Assembly (NCBI GenBank): GCA_956465555.1
Contig: OY101118.1
Span: 868,001-932,000 of the forward strand
Direction: 5' to 3'
Length of the DNA stretch: 64,000 nt
Source of the DNA: Nitzschia sp. pyKryTriq1
Lineage: Eukaryota > Bacillariophyta > Bacillariophyceae > Bacillariales > Bacillariaceae
The notes beneath the pieces were generated by a model. The model saw only the letters and a program-made list of their open reading frames with translations. It did not search any database and had not been told where the DNA came from. A program made the translations under genes and the position numbers. Below, piece by piece: positions 1-10,738 of this stretch; position 1 is the first letter of the stretch, and each line of letters starts with the position of its first letter.

Positions 1-657
1 GCTGCTTCGGTTGGTTCTTTTCTGAACCTTCATTGCGGACACAATAATCCATTTTCCGCCGGAGAAAAGAAAAGGCTTCGTTCGCTGGTGCTTCAAGCAA
101 CGACACGAGATCAAAGATAGAATTTCCATACGTCATCAGCATACTAACTGTACCGAGAACAACAAACTGGTCTACTGTTCACTACAATACCTGAGTAGTT
201 ATATTAGCATTGTTATCCTTGAACCACTTTGTTTTTGTGACCAAGCTTTTAAGCTTTGACCATTTTTGTTTGGTGGGAGGGTACCGGTACTGTAGATTAT
301 GAGGTCGTGGTGATCGACAAAAACGTAGTACCGTACAGTACTGGTACTGTACCGGTACCCCGCGGTACGAGTAGGGCGTACCGGTAGACGGGTGGGAGCT
401 GGTCCGTACGAGTAATAAATCTGGCGCATTCTCGAAATGGCAAAGTGCCGAACAGCCTCGCGGAATTTGTTTTACATTCTTTCTCGATGCATGATGCCAC
501 CCACGTTTTCTTTCGCCGTTTTCTCCTTTCTACGTCGCAGATCTTTCGCATTCATGCTTCACTCTGCCCCCACTCCATCATTCGTGTCTGTCTATAGTTC
601 GTAGTTCGTAGTGTCTTACCATTGCCATTGGCCATCGAACTGTTTATAGTTGGAAGG
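1..657. other. Intergenic / 5' flank, no gene seen
   Basis: No coding region with a plausible start and composition is visible. Positions 280-380 hold a GTAC-rich self-complementary tract (repeated GTACCGGTAC- and GTACTG-like words) of the kind that recurs across the window. The last ~100 bases are the likely promoter and 5' UTR of the gene at 658. Confidence 0.6.
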
Positions 658-1581
658 ATGACCCTATCCTCGTCTCCTCCGATTGCCGCGACGGCGGTGC
701 CGATCGCATCATCCCAACCAATGGGTGTTGACACGACTACGACGAGTATGACAGCTCATGATCCTCGTGCCATGACGAATCGCTTGGTGATAAAACGTCA
801 AGTTGGAGACCCTGTACCTTTTGATAAACTGATTGTGGGTGGAACTTTGTCCTTGGGATTTTTGTTGTTGATTGGAGGGATCGTCATTTTGGCCATTTCG
901 TTGGCGGATCAGTCGACGTTCAAGGATGCTACGCCAAATGACTTTGTCTCGTTGGGAGACAATGCATGCCAAATCCTCAATGCGTCGAGCTATCGCACCG
1001 TCGAGGAAGAATTGAATGCCCTGACTACCCGTTGCATCGAAGAATATCGATATACCGTCCAGGTAGTATCAGAAACCGTCTCCAACGGCGATGAGAAGAA
1101 AATGTTTGTGTCAAACGTTTTAACGTCCGTCGTTTGCAGTAGCCCTTGTGAGTTTTGCCTTGCCAATAAGTTTCGAGGCCCTACGTATTACGCGGGCGTC
1201 GTTGTCAATGAAGATGGAGAAAACATTTCCAGTAGTACTCTGGTGGAATGTTGGGTTTCACGAACGGACACGCTTTCGGACTTCTACTCTTGTCCCAATG
1301 GAGACGTGCCTTGCTATCAATTGCAAGATCCTAGTCTTCCCTTGAAGGAGGCGACTGATAGCAATCACTTGGGAATGATTGCAGCGTGGGTTGCCTTGGT
1401 CGGGTCGGTGGTTGTAATTGCATTAGGGATATGGTTTGCCTGGCGGAATCGACAGGCGTTAGAACAGGATGCCAAACTATTAGCTGCCGCGAAGGACGCC
1501 GAAAACGAGGAGTCGTCAGAAGCCATGGACGGCAACGACGATGCGCTACTTACAACTCCATCTAACGATGATATGGCTTGA
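658..1581 (+). CDS. Two-TM membrane protein, unknown function
   Basis: Single-exon gene, 307 residues from the ATG at 658; the frame is open further upstream but has no ATG there. The N-terminal ~60 residues are Ser/Thr/Pro/Ala-rich and likely cytosolic. A hydrophobic Gly/Leu/Ile segment follows (about residues 62-84, containing LSLGFLLLIGGIVIL). A ~160-residue middle portion has several Cys residues (including CSSPCEFC and CPNGDVPC), which suits an extracytoplasmic disulphide-bonded domain. A second TM segment (about residues 240-262, WVALVGSVVVIALGIWFAW) comes next, then an acidic tail. There is no cleavable signal peptide. The layout (cytosolic N-tail, TM, Cys-rich loop, TM, tail) is seen directly. 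I do not recognise the family and infer no activity. Confidence 0.75.
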   Translation: MTLSSSPPIAATAVPIASSQPMGVDTTTTSMTAHDPRAMTNRLVIKRQVGDPVPFDKLIVGGTLSLGFLLLIGGIVILAISLADQSTFKDATPNDFVSLGDNACQILNASSYRTVEEELNALTTRCIEEYRYTVQVVSETVSNGDEKKMFVSNVLTSVVCSSPCEFCLANKFRGPTYYAGVVVNEDGENISSSTLVECWVSRTDTLSDFYSCPNGDVPCYQLQDPSLPLKEATDSNHLGMIAAWVALVGSVVVIALGIWFAWRNRQALEQDAKLLAAAKDAENEESSEAMDGNDDALLTTPSNDDMA

Positions 1582-2204
1582 TAGTGGTCCATTTTCAGCT
1601 CCTACAAAACTAAAAGTAGAAGAATGTACGCTTGGCGCGCCTTCGGCGGGTACAGAATAGTACAATAGTCACTTACATCATATCGCTCTCTTCATTATCG
1701 ACTGGTCGTACTCTCGTACTGGTAGTCCTCATAGCTAATAGAGATGGCTTAAAAAAAAAGAAGTCCTAGTCTAACTTCTATTCATTCACGACATTATGAA
1801 GTACGGTACTAGTAGAGCCTTGTTTGTCTTGCTTCTTCTTGCCGCTCTACCGGCACGTAACTATCATCTCTCAAATGCGATTGACCGCTTCGACTAAAAA
1901 TTGATGCCCTATGCATTTTTGGCTTCCGGATCCGATGATGTCACGCATTATTCTCCCGCCCCTGTGCCTTCTTTTTCTTGTTTGGATTTTTGATGCCTTC
2001 ACTACGAGGATCGTCGTCTGCGAGTACCAGGTACCAGGTACTCCTAACTCATACTACCGGTCGTCTCTCAATCTAGCTAGTAGTAGCTAGTAGAGTGGAG
2101 AGCTAGTCGCAGTTATTAGTTCTTGCATCGATAGATCATTATTTTTTGTTTGTCAATGACCATTGACAAACACATCCCAAGTGCAAGTCTAACTCGCAGT
2201 CAGT
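1582..2204. other. Intergenic, no gene seen
   Basis: AT-rich spacer between two plus-strand genes. It contains GTACTAGTAGAG-like and AGTACCAGGTACCAGGTACT tracts (about 1690-1850 and 2030-2050) and runs of CTAGTAG. Nothing coding is visible. Confidence 0.6.
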
Positions 2205-4253
2205 ATGACGGTCGAACATGATGAATCCGATGATACTTCTTCTGTCAACGTGGAGGATATTGCCGAGCTCAGGGAAAAGGCCCGAGAAATGGAGAGAAAG
2301 CGAGAAGATGAAGAGCTGGGAGGGAAGCCCCTGCCAAAACCTACAAAGTCCGCACTGCCTGGCGGGAAAACGAAAGTAACGTTGGTTGAGGTAGACTCTC
2401 AGCGTGAACATGGAAACAGAATGGCAGAGTATTGGCAAAAGGAACTCCAAGGTCAGAGTACGTCGCAGTTAAAGCAGGACTCGACTTTGAAGAAAAAGGC
2501 TGCAGAATTCACCCAAGAGAATGAATCGTCGAAGGGAAAGGCTCCCAACACCACTTGTGTTGGAACGAAGCTCAGTTCGAAGGAGAATACTAAGAACAAG
2601 GGCTCCAGAGGGAGTTCCCAAAAACTTGAAACTAAGGACATGATGCTTGAAGGAGGCGTCGAGGACGTGAAAGGATCGAACAGGACCCTTGTCCCTCAGA
2701 CAACTCTTGGGAGAGACGCGCGAATTCAAGCAACCCCCGGTGCCTATGCTCTCGCAGGTCCTGGTGCCATTGATGCAGACGACGATGATAATGTTGAAGC
2801 ATTGGAGCAGACAGAACAAAACGATACTATTGGGCATTTACCAGAACTAGCTGCATCGGTGGAAGCTTCGATGGTTACAGATGCGGAAAAGATTTACGTT
2901 GCGGAAGATACCAAACATGACAAGCACCGCAGAAACATGTTGATCATTACTCTCTCTGGGACTTTCGTAATTGCGCTTTCTATCTTTCTTTTGGTATGGT
3001 TTCTGCTCCTAAACGACGAGGACGACACCAACACAGAGCCGTGCGATATGCCGATTGGAGAGCAACCGGTAGCCCTGCGATGCGAATGTTATAACAGCAC
3101 CGGAGATTTTTACAACTCTTTCAGCTCCGTTGGTACAGAAATTTATGCGCATCAAAAAGCATTTTTGGTTGAGAAAGGTTATTTTAGCGAAAACTTCACC
3201 GATACTGAAGACAGCTGCAGTGTCGACAACCTCCATCTTCTCATCGCAGCCGACATTGCGGAGAAAAGCGAGAGTGGCGTAGAGTTTTGGAAGTGGGCTT
3301 CACCAGTCTTCCAGCTAACTATCCACACCATGATTGAGATGTATTTGACGATGGGAGGCCTGGACTGGGATAATGATGAAGACTGGTTGAGTGATGAGAT
3401 CTGCAGCTGGTTCGGACTCAAGTGTGCGTTCATGGGCAAGGTGATTGAGGAAATCAATATACCAGAAAACGGTCTTGTTGGGACGTTGCCGACACAGATT
3501 GGGTTGATGGGAACAGTTCGCAGTATTGAAATATTCGACAATGAAGATGTTATTGGTAGCATTCCGTCGCAGATTGGACAATTGACTGAGCTGGTGAGTG
3601 AATTTATGCGCTTTTGAGTACACGTAATGAAGGAGAGGAATGCGTACAGAAATACGGTATGTCTCACCTTTCAATTGACCGTATTGCAGCTTGATTTGAC
3701 GCTCAAAGAGCTAGCATTGACAGGAACTATCCCAACAGAGCTTGGGCGTCTACAAAAGGTTGATGTCATTGATATAAGCGACAACATTCTTACAGGGAAT
3801 GTGCCAGCCTCGCTTTTCAATCTGCAAACTCTTCGAGTGCTTCGTCTATCAGGAAATGAGCTGAGTGGAACTCTTTCACCACGCATAGGTAACGCAACAA
3901 GGCTGGTGGAACTTGACTTTGGAGAGAATGAGCTACGAGGGAGTCTTCCTTCGGAATTGCTGCGTTTGACGCACTTGGAGACTCTAGGTTTACACAAGAA
4001 TAATTTTTCTGGCACACTTCCTTCTTTTCTTGGCGAAATGCCGCACCTGAGTATTTTGTTCCTTCATGGAAGTGGCTTCGACATTCAAAGTATACCTGCT
4101 ACCTTTTGCGAGTCCGATAGACAAAGGATGATTACCATTGATTGTCCCATCGATTTTGTCTCACCAGAATGCGACTGCTGCAGCCCAAATAATTTGAATT
4201 CTCAAGTATACCTGGTATGTGAAACTGATTTCGAAGTGGGCGAAGGGGGCTAG
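2205..4253 (+). CDS. Single-TM leucine-rich-repeat protein
   Basis: Two exons, 2205-3593 and 3690-4253, joined in phase 0 across a 96-nt GT-AG intron (GTGAGT...TTGCAG). About 650 residues. The N-terminal half (about 1-240) is charged, Lys/Glu/Ser/Thr-rich and probably disordered and cytosolic. One TM segment (about 245-268, MLIITLSGTFVIALSIFLLV) follows, then a Cys-containing extracytoplasmic region and plant-type LRRs with L..L.L..N.L.G.IP spacing (for example LTGTIPTELGRLQKVDVIDI, LSGTLSPRIGNATRLVELDF). The array closes with a Cys cluster (CDCC). No kinase domain follows, so it is receptor-like rather than a receptor kinase. This architecture is common and expanded in diatoms; ligands are unknown. 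The 3' end is less certain: a GTATGT at 4215 could be another donor leading to a small terminal exon. Confidence 0.85.
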
Positions 4254-5134
4254 AAGAGTACAGAACAGGGGGTACTCTACTAGACTAAAATTCTCAAGAG
4301 TTAAAACTATGCTGTCATGTGCAGCTCCAATTGCAGACTTTTGTTTGTCTAAGTCTAAAACTCGTCATCCCAACATCCGCTGTAGCTTATGTGTCTCTCT
4401 ACTATATGCGTAGAGCATGTGATACTGTAGCCTGCTCGCTTCTATTAGCTCTAACTAGTAGTAGGCTCTATTCTCTACGACTAGTACTAGAAAGAGTAGA
4501 GCTACTACTACTCTACTACCTAGAGAGAGAGAGGGTACTTGTACCGAATCGCAGACCATCGCATCGCATGCTGCATCGGGCATCGGGGATCGTGTCGTCT
4601 GTCTGTCTGTCTGTCACGATCAATATGCCACGATTGGCGCGCCGGCCGGCATGCTGATGGCGCACCGCTCACAATAACACAGGAACAAACAACATGGAGC
4701 GATTTTTTTTTATCTGTGCGGACACATCATCATCATCTCAACGACTACTGAATCCGCGGGGGAGAGATGAATACAATAATGTGAAGGCGCACCTCTCTGG
4801 GGGGAAAGAGAAGATGATGCGCGACTGTGAGAATCAATCGGAGAGAACCCGTAAGTGAACCAACCAGTCTAAACTCACAGCCAACTGCAAAAAAGTCGAT
4901 TTCGATCCCACTCCCTTTATTCTCTACCATTTACGTGAAACCCTGAGTTGTCATCGCATAAAAGGGAGGGTCCAATTGTACAGACGATTGCTTATTTTAA
5001 TTTGATTTGAAAAGAGAAGACTATCTGCTTTCCTGCTCCTGTGGAGACGAATAAAAAAAGACAAAAGCCTCGCAGACGGGAAGCACATACAACAGAACGA
5101 AGCGTCGAAGGAAAAAATATAAGACGGCAGGACC
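4254..5134. other. Intergenic, repeat-rich, no gene seen
   Basis: The first part (about 4430-4530) is dense in CTAGTAGTAG, CTCTAC and GTAGAG words in both orientations, ending in a GAGAGAGAG run, so it could fold into hairpins just past the LRR gene. A short GTCTGTCTGTCTGTCTGTC microsatellite lies near 4596. The rest looks like promoter and 5' UTR of the next gene. Confidence 0.55.
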
Positions 5135-6509
5135 ATGGGAGTCCAAAAATTTGAGGCCCACAAGGTCCTTGCATATGAGCATGAAATGGCGGAGCTCGAA
5201 AAACGAAAAGCAGTCTACAAAATTGAAGATTCCATGGAGATGGTTGGAAACGATGCGAATGATGTTGCAGAGATCTGTGTCAGACCCGATTGCTTTGATT
5301 GTTTCGACGACATGTTGCTGTTCAGTTTATTTCGAGAGACCCCCGTCTTTCACGAAAAGGGCTATAAATACGGAAAAGCCGAACATATTGAAGTCACAAT
5401 TCTGGTAAGCCGTTGACTTTCAAGATCGGAACAGCCTTTCGGTGGTATGTATCTTTGCCATCTGACTTTCTGTCTCATTGTTCACAGTCCACTCTTATGA
5501 CAAGAGAAAGCTGCGCATTTTCAGAGACGGAGTTCGATCTGATGGTGGACAAAAAGCTGAAAGAGTCTGTTTTTATTGGCCGGGTGTCCAAAACACTAGA
5601 GGAATGCTCCCTTAGTGAGGGAATGCTGGTCACTTCTTTACGAAGATGTCCAGTGAGATCTAAGCTCGCCTCGGTTCCTGTCGATGCACTCATTCCGATT
5701 CCTGAGAAAATGGATTCAGGAGAGGCAGCGGCTGTAGTCTCGACGTTTACACCCGCCATGGGAATGTTATTTCATGGACGAATAGACCAGGAGAGTCGCT
5801 TCGAGAGTTCATCATTGAAGGGTCTTGATATCTTGGTATCGGGTGGAGGAACCGATGATGCTGATGCTGTGGTGAACCTTGCGTTATTGAGCGGGGCTAA
5901 TCGCGTATTTGTGCTTCAATCTAAGTTATCATTTGCTACATGGCACGCACAATCCGTTCGAGTAGAGCTGGTCAGCGACAATCCGGAGGAGTGGACGCCA
6001 ATTATTGACAGATACATGGATTTGATCGTAGATTTGGAATATCCCAAGAATTTTGAGGCACTGTATGGAATTTTGAAAGAAACTGGGCGGTTAGTTTGTC
6101 GAAAGCCATCTCCTACCTTCAGTGGCTTTTTCGCCCCACTGGAAGACTTGCGTTATGAAGTAACGCTATTGAGATACCCAAACGCAAGCATTTACGATCT
6201 TGATGAGCAAATAGAAAACGAACATGCAGAAATGGTGGTAAGTCATGTCGCTATGACGATGAAATGAAAACGCAAGATATGTACGTGCATGTTGGTTGAC
6301 TCACCGTTGTATTGAACAATACTTTTCGATCCCGCACTGTATGTACATAGCGGGACGTTAGGTATCTATTTCGACTTTTACAAAAGCGAAAAATAAGACC
6401 CAAGATTGACCAGTACGTCAAGGTTCGAGACATTGACATAGTACGAGACCATTTGCGTCGGAACCCAGGGTCGGGTGCTGTCATTTGTGAACCCTGGCGG
6501 CAGGGCTGA
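5135..6509 (+). CDS. MDR-family (zinc-type) dehydrogenase / quinone oxidoreductase-like
   Basis: Three exons: 5135-5404, 5488-6237 and 6351-6509. All junctions are phase 0 with GTAAG donors and introns of 83 and 113 nt; 392 residues. The start ATG sits in a strong ACCATGG context. The middle has the medium-chain dehydrogenase layout: an ALIPIPEKMDSGEAAAV segment (like the VPxxMSxExAA stretch that precedes the cofactor fold), a cofactor-fold strand-loop GLDILVSGGGTDDADAV, NRVFVLQSK, and the late DLIVDLEYP strand. The last exon ends RKIRPKIDQYV...GAVICEPWRQG, a typical MDR C-terminus, which confirms the third exon. The usual AxxGxxG dinucleotide motif is replaced by GGGTDDADA, and I see no clear catalytic zinc ligands. 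NAD(P)H oxidoreductase activity is therefore uncertain; it may be a divergent or non-catalytic member. Confidence 0.8.
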
Positions 6510-6824
6510 TCCAAGGGAGCCCAGCCAGCCCAGCCCACGCAGCACCCACAGCAGAGCCTCCAAGATGTTGTAGTAATAATATTGTAGCATGTTGTATACC
6601 GCTAAAGAAGCTCTCCTAGAGGAGTATGTCTGCGACTTTTCGTTTGGTTCCGTTCGATATCCAAGGATTGCTCGTTCATACTATTGGTTGAATGACAAAG
6701 TCGATCGTCGATCGTCTATCTGTAGTGATAAAATAGTTTTTATGTCGTTAATGCGCGCCTTCCCGATCGCTAGCTTAGACCATGCAATCAGCAAGCATTT
6801 TGATTGTTGGAAGCAGTCGTCCGC
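6510..6824. other. Intergenic between convergent genes
   Basis: 315-bp spacer between the dehydrogenase-like gene (plus) and the kinase gene (minus). It should contain both 3' UTRs. It is AT-rich with CGATCGTCGATCG near 6710. No gene is seen. Confidence 0.55.
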
Positions 6825-8364
6825 TTACATCTGCATAGGCTCTCCTCTGCCAACTTCCATGATGGCCCCAACACCTCTAGCACCGTCCTTTGCTCTCTGC
6901 ATCAGGGCGGGATCGCAGTTTGATGCAAGCCAAGGATGCGTCAGAGCTTGCTCAGCAGTGTATCGGTACTCAATATTGTAGGAGAGCAACGTTGAGACAA
7001 ACGCCATGGCTTCGTCCGAGACATCACGGAACAGCTCGTGGGGAAATGTGTATTCGCCCTGGACGATGGATGCCTTGATAGCCTCGTCGTTCTTTCCGTA
7101 AAACGGCGGTGCCCCACTCAGAAGCATGTAAACAATGACTCCAAGGCTCCATAGATCACAAGCTTCCGTGTACGACTTTTTCAATACCTCAGGGGCAACG
7201 TAGTATGACGATCCCACAACTCGACTTAGCCGTTGTCCTGGGCTGAAGTGACAAGACAGACCAAAGTCGATCAATTTGAGAGGACTCCAGACATCCTTTC
7301 CGGATTCCAGGACCCAGTTCTCAAGTTTGAGGTCACGATGACAGATGCTACGCGAGTGCAAAAAGGCCACAGCTGAAAGCATTTCAGCGACAGTTTTGGC
7401 TGTTACAACAAAAACGATCGTCAGATGTGAATGAATGAATTAGGGGCACCAACATGGATCGCGCCAGCAACTTACCAGCATAGTTTTCTGTGACACCGTG
7501 CTTTGGGTGAGTTGTCAGCAAGTGGAACAAGTCACCACCTCTTCCAAGCTCGGTTATTATGAACAGTTCATTGTCCACGCAGAAGACGTCGTACAATCGA
7601 ATCACATTGTCATGTCCGCGAAGTTCCCGAAGCACATTGACTTCCTCTTGTAACTTGGAGATGTACTTTGGGTCATTTCGAAGCATAACGCATTTACACG
7701 CAAACTTCTTTCGCTTTCCCGATCGACCAGAATTGTGTCCCTCGGCTTCTCCTCGGGAGGCAATACACACTTGTCCGTACGAACCCTTCCCGATGACTAG
7801 GTCACGGTGGAGCAGATAAGCAGGTCGTCTCTGTGATTGCTCCGAAGGCGAAGGGGATTCCGAAGTGACCGCCGGAGGCGGAAACGTCGGCTGTACTTCC
7901 GGCGGCGGAGTTGCCATCGGCCGCTGGCCGTAGGCGCCTTGCGGTGGAGGAGAAAAGTGTTGGCTTGGGGTCATGGCGGCGGGAGCATTCGCTGGTCCCG
8001 GCCTAGACTGAAATTGGTGGCCCGCAGCTTGGGGGTATCGGTTTGCCCCATGGGAAGTAGAGCGGCCCGAACGACTCCGGTGTCCTTCTTCGGGGTCTTC
8101 GCGGCCTCGCGAAGAGCGACTGTTCCGGGCGTCGAAAGGCTTGGCACCAGGCGGACCTTGGAACTGTGATTGTGGAGCGTATTTGGACCGCTGGCTGTGT
8201 GGGTTTTCAACGTCCATGATGTTTGCAGGAGGGGCAGCGTAGCCAACCATAGGTTGTGAAGATTGAGGTCCGTAGGCTGTTGCGGCAGTCGCACCAGGCA
8301 TTGATGTGTGATAGTTTGCGGCGGGTGTATTGTGTTCAATTCCCCGTGCAAGCTGCTGGCTCAT
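6825..8364 (-). CDS. Ser/Thr protein kinase, CAMK/CDPK-like
   Basis: Two exons on the minus strand, 8364-7476 and 7399-6825, joined in phase 1 across a 76-nt intron (GTAAGT...TAACAG); about 487 residues. The first ~165 residues are Pro/Ser/Gln/Arg-rich and probably disordered. A complete kinase domain follows: glycine loop GKGSYGQV, VAIK-equivalent FACKCVML, catalytic loop CHRDLKLEN (the K of HRDLK and the N present), DFGLS, activation-loop end YYVAPEVLKK, then DLWSLGVIVYMLLSGAPPF. These words are typical of the calmodulin-dependent kinase group. The protein stops ~30 residues after the domain with no EF-hands or clear calmodulin-binding helix, so it is CDPK-like only in the catalytic part. 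The splice restores VTENYA-AKTVAEMLSAV exactly. An additional upstream exon cannot be excluded because the frame stays open to about 8382 without an ATG. Confidence 0.9.
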
Positions 8365-10738
8365 TCCTTGTGCACAAGACAATGGATGTGCTTTCTTCGC
8401 TTGTTCAATTTATGAAGGCGAGGGAGGCAAAAGTCAGGATGCAGAGGCAGGAGAGGTTTTGATGAATTCCGAGTGTCTCCGATCCAAAAGTGGATGGCGT
8501 CGCAAGCGTCGGTTGCAAGTAATTCCACGAAATAGGTGGCCAACTCAAATGTCGGTTTCACTCAATCCTCGCTCCGATTTTCGGTCTGACACTCCGTAGG
8601 TTTCTACTAGCGGAGTTCGCGCAAGGTAGTCGGAGACAACAAAAAATGACAAGAAGTGCAAAAATCAGTCCTTGTCTCCGAAAACAAATAGGTTGCTATC
8701 GTCAACTGTTTATCGAAACAACAGAGGAGTGTGTCGAAGGAGGAGGTAGGATAATCAATCGACACCAGGAGGGAGGACAAAGCAAAGTCTCTCCAAACAA
8801 TGATCTGCTGTGCGCAACGATGAAGGATGCTGGCAGTATGAAGACTTCGTAACCGCTTTGGCTTTTTGTTTAGCACGGTGTAACTGCAATTCCAATAGTG
8901 CCAAGGCTCCAAAAAAATGGCGACGTACGAAATCTACGGTATCGCTGAGTATATATTCAATATACAGATCTGAGGAAGAATAAAAGTCGCTGAGTGAGGC
9001 CGGCGTGCGAGTTGGACAAAAAATATAGACGTGACTGGACGCCCGTGCGCTCCGTCCACACGAGCCGGACAAGCACCGGCGATCCAGATAAAATAAGCGA
9101 TTCGCGTAGAGACAGACAGACTGGCTGTAGTCGGCGATTGCGATGATTACAGAACAGATTGTGGGGAAGAACGAAGAACGAAGAACAGACGGTCGGTCGG
9201 TCGGTCGCCGCGTTCTTTGGAGGCGGAGGCAACAGGCAACGGAGAACGACGGTGGACGGAGGATGAAATGGCACGACGATGATGACAATGACAATCAATC
9301 GGCTCCCCAGCAACCACATGATCTTGTTTTCGCATCCTTCCACAGAGATTAACCTTTAGAATAACCCTAGTTTGTTGCTGTAAGAAATCCCGATTTTTTC
9401 CTAAAGGAATCACCACAGATCTCACGAATTCATGACACACAAAACCATTATGCGAACAGAACAATCAACCGAAATATTTGTCCTTACCGATCGCAGAATG
9501 AACTTTTCAGCAGGATCTTCCAACTGAACTATACAGAGTCTATCTATTGTGCAAGGGATCGGGGAACAGTGAGTTTCTGCAACAACAACTACAGTCTCCA
9601 GAACAAAAGATCGACACGAGGTTTGGTCTTTCTTTTTTGTTTTGGAGGGAGAGTCTCTTGAGCAAACATGTATGTGCGAATGTCATGCGTGTTGTTGGTT
9701 GTTGGAACCTGCTTCGCTCGCCCTATCTAATCATAGTGCCGCGCCGGACGTGGAGATGATGCCACCACTCCGGGCATTTGTATGCTGGCGTCGTCCGTCT
9801 GGTTCTTGTAAAAAATATCCTTATTATATACATTCATGAGGATAGCATAAAGGCGACTTCGGACATCGAGTTCCCCACATTCCTACCGGTACCAGGTACC
9901 GGTACCGGTAGTCTACCGGTACGTGTACAGTACCAGTACCAGGTACCGTGATCCCGAAATGAATCCCTAAAATAAAAAGTATCCATTTTTCGAAGCGAAT
10001 TCGAAAAATCTGCCAAGAAAGAATCAAAAGTCCGCGTCATTTCAAAAAATCAGATGCCAATCTATCAAATTCAATCCCTCGGCATGCATCCACCGACCTG
10101 ACCGTTCGCCGGTCGGAGTTCGTACAAAATACATACAGCCACATCTCAACGCGTCATTCCACACATTGTGTGTTAGCGAACGTTGTGTCCGACGGACGGA
10201 CAACCACGTAGTACTGGTATGATGGTAGTTGTCTGGTTCTCCTGCTCTAGAGTTCGTACCAATTCCTACGTACCGCGTCGTTCCCCGCCGCCGGTGCCCG
10301 CAGGCGTACCACAGTACCAGGTACCTGGTACAGGTACAGCACCTGGCTCTGGTACTGGTACTGTACTTGTACAGTCTCTCGATACTGATAGACTGTCGTA
10401 TCGTACAGGCGGTAGAGGTACAGGTACAGTACCAGTACGTACTGTATGTACTTGTACCTGTACTGTACCGGTACAGGGGCTTACCGGTACAGTCTACAAG
10501 TACTGGTACTGAAAATGTTGGCGCGAAGTTGCCGCATGCACCCACCTACCGTACCGGTACAGTACCTGGTACCGGTACTGTACCAGTACTCGTACCGACC
10601 GCCGGCAACAATCTCAACAATGCGATCATCAATCATCGTCAAGCCATTGTCTGCTTGTGGCATTTCACCCTTTCTTCTTCTCATCATCGGTCGACACATC
10701 ATACGCAGACAGACAAGCCGATCTGTATTCCGCTAAAG
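8365..10738. other. Long intergenic region with GTAC palindromic tracts
   Basis: 2.4 kb between the divergent kinase and CDC45 genes. No reading frame here has convincing amino-acid composition or homology. Two dense GTAC-rich self-complementary blocks are present: 9885-9950, and the largest of the window at about 10295-10590, which ends only ~150 bp upstream of the CDC45 ATG. CGGTCGGTCGGTCGG at 9189-9203 is a tetranucleotide microsatellite. The region should contain both promoters. Confidence 0.6.
10295..10590. repeat. GTAC-rich self-complementary low-complexity block
   Basis: Almost the whole block is made of the words GTACCGGTAC, GTACTGTAC, GTACAGGTAC and GTACTGGTAC, so both strands read alike and many nested hairpins are possible. 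The frame of CDC45 stays open through it, giving a Tyr/Val/Pro/Leu-repeat translation that is not part of the conserved protein. Shorter versions occur at about 281-385, 9885-9950, 14800-14890, 18515-18570, 26395-26480 and 43470-43510. Confidence 0.8.

Noticed and set aside
4215-4657. Extra 3' exon for the LRR protein after a GTATGT donor
   Set aside because: A phase-compatible acceptor exists at 4324, but the downstream translation is unpatterned and enters CTAGTAG repeats; kept only as an alternative.
8755-9294. 179-residue minus-strand open frame upstream of the kinase gene
   Set aside because: Composition is Ser/Arg/Leu/Cys-rich without pattern; several overlapping frames of similar quality exist and no motif is seen.
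10229-10738. In-frame N-terminal extension of CDC45
   Set aside because: It consists of the GTAC repeat block translated as Tyr/Val/Pro/Leu and has no similarity to CDC45; the conserved protein starts at 10739.
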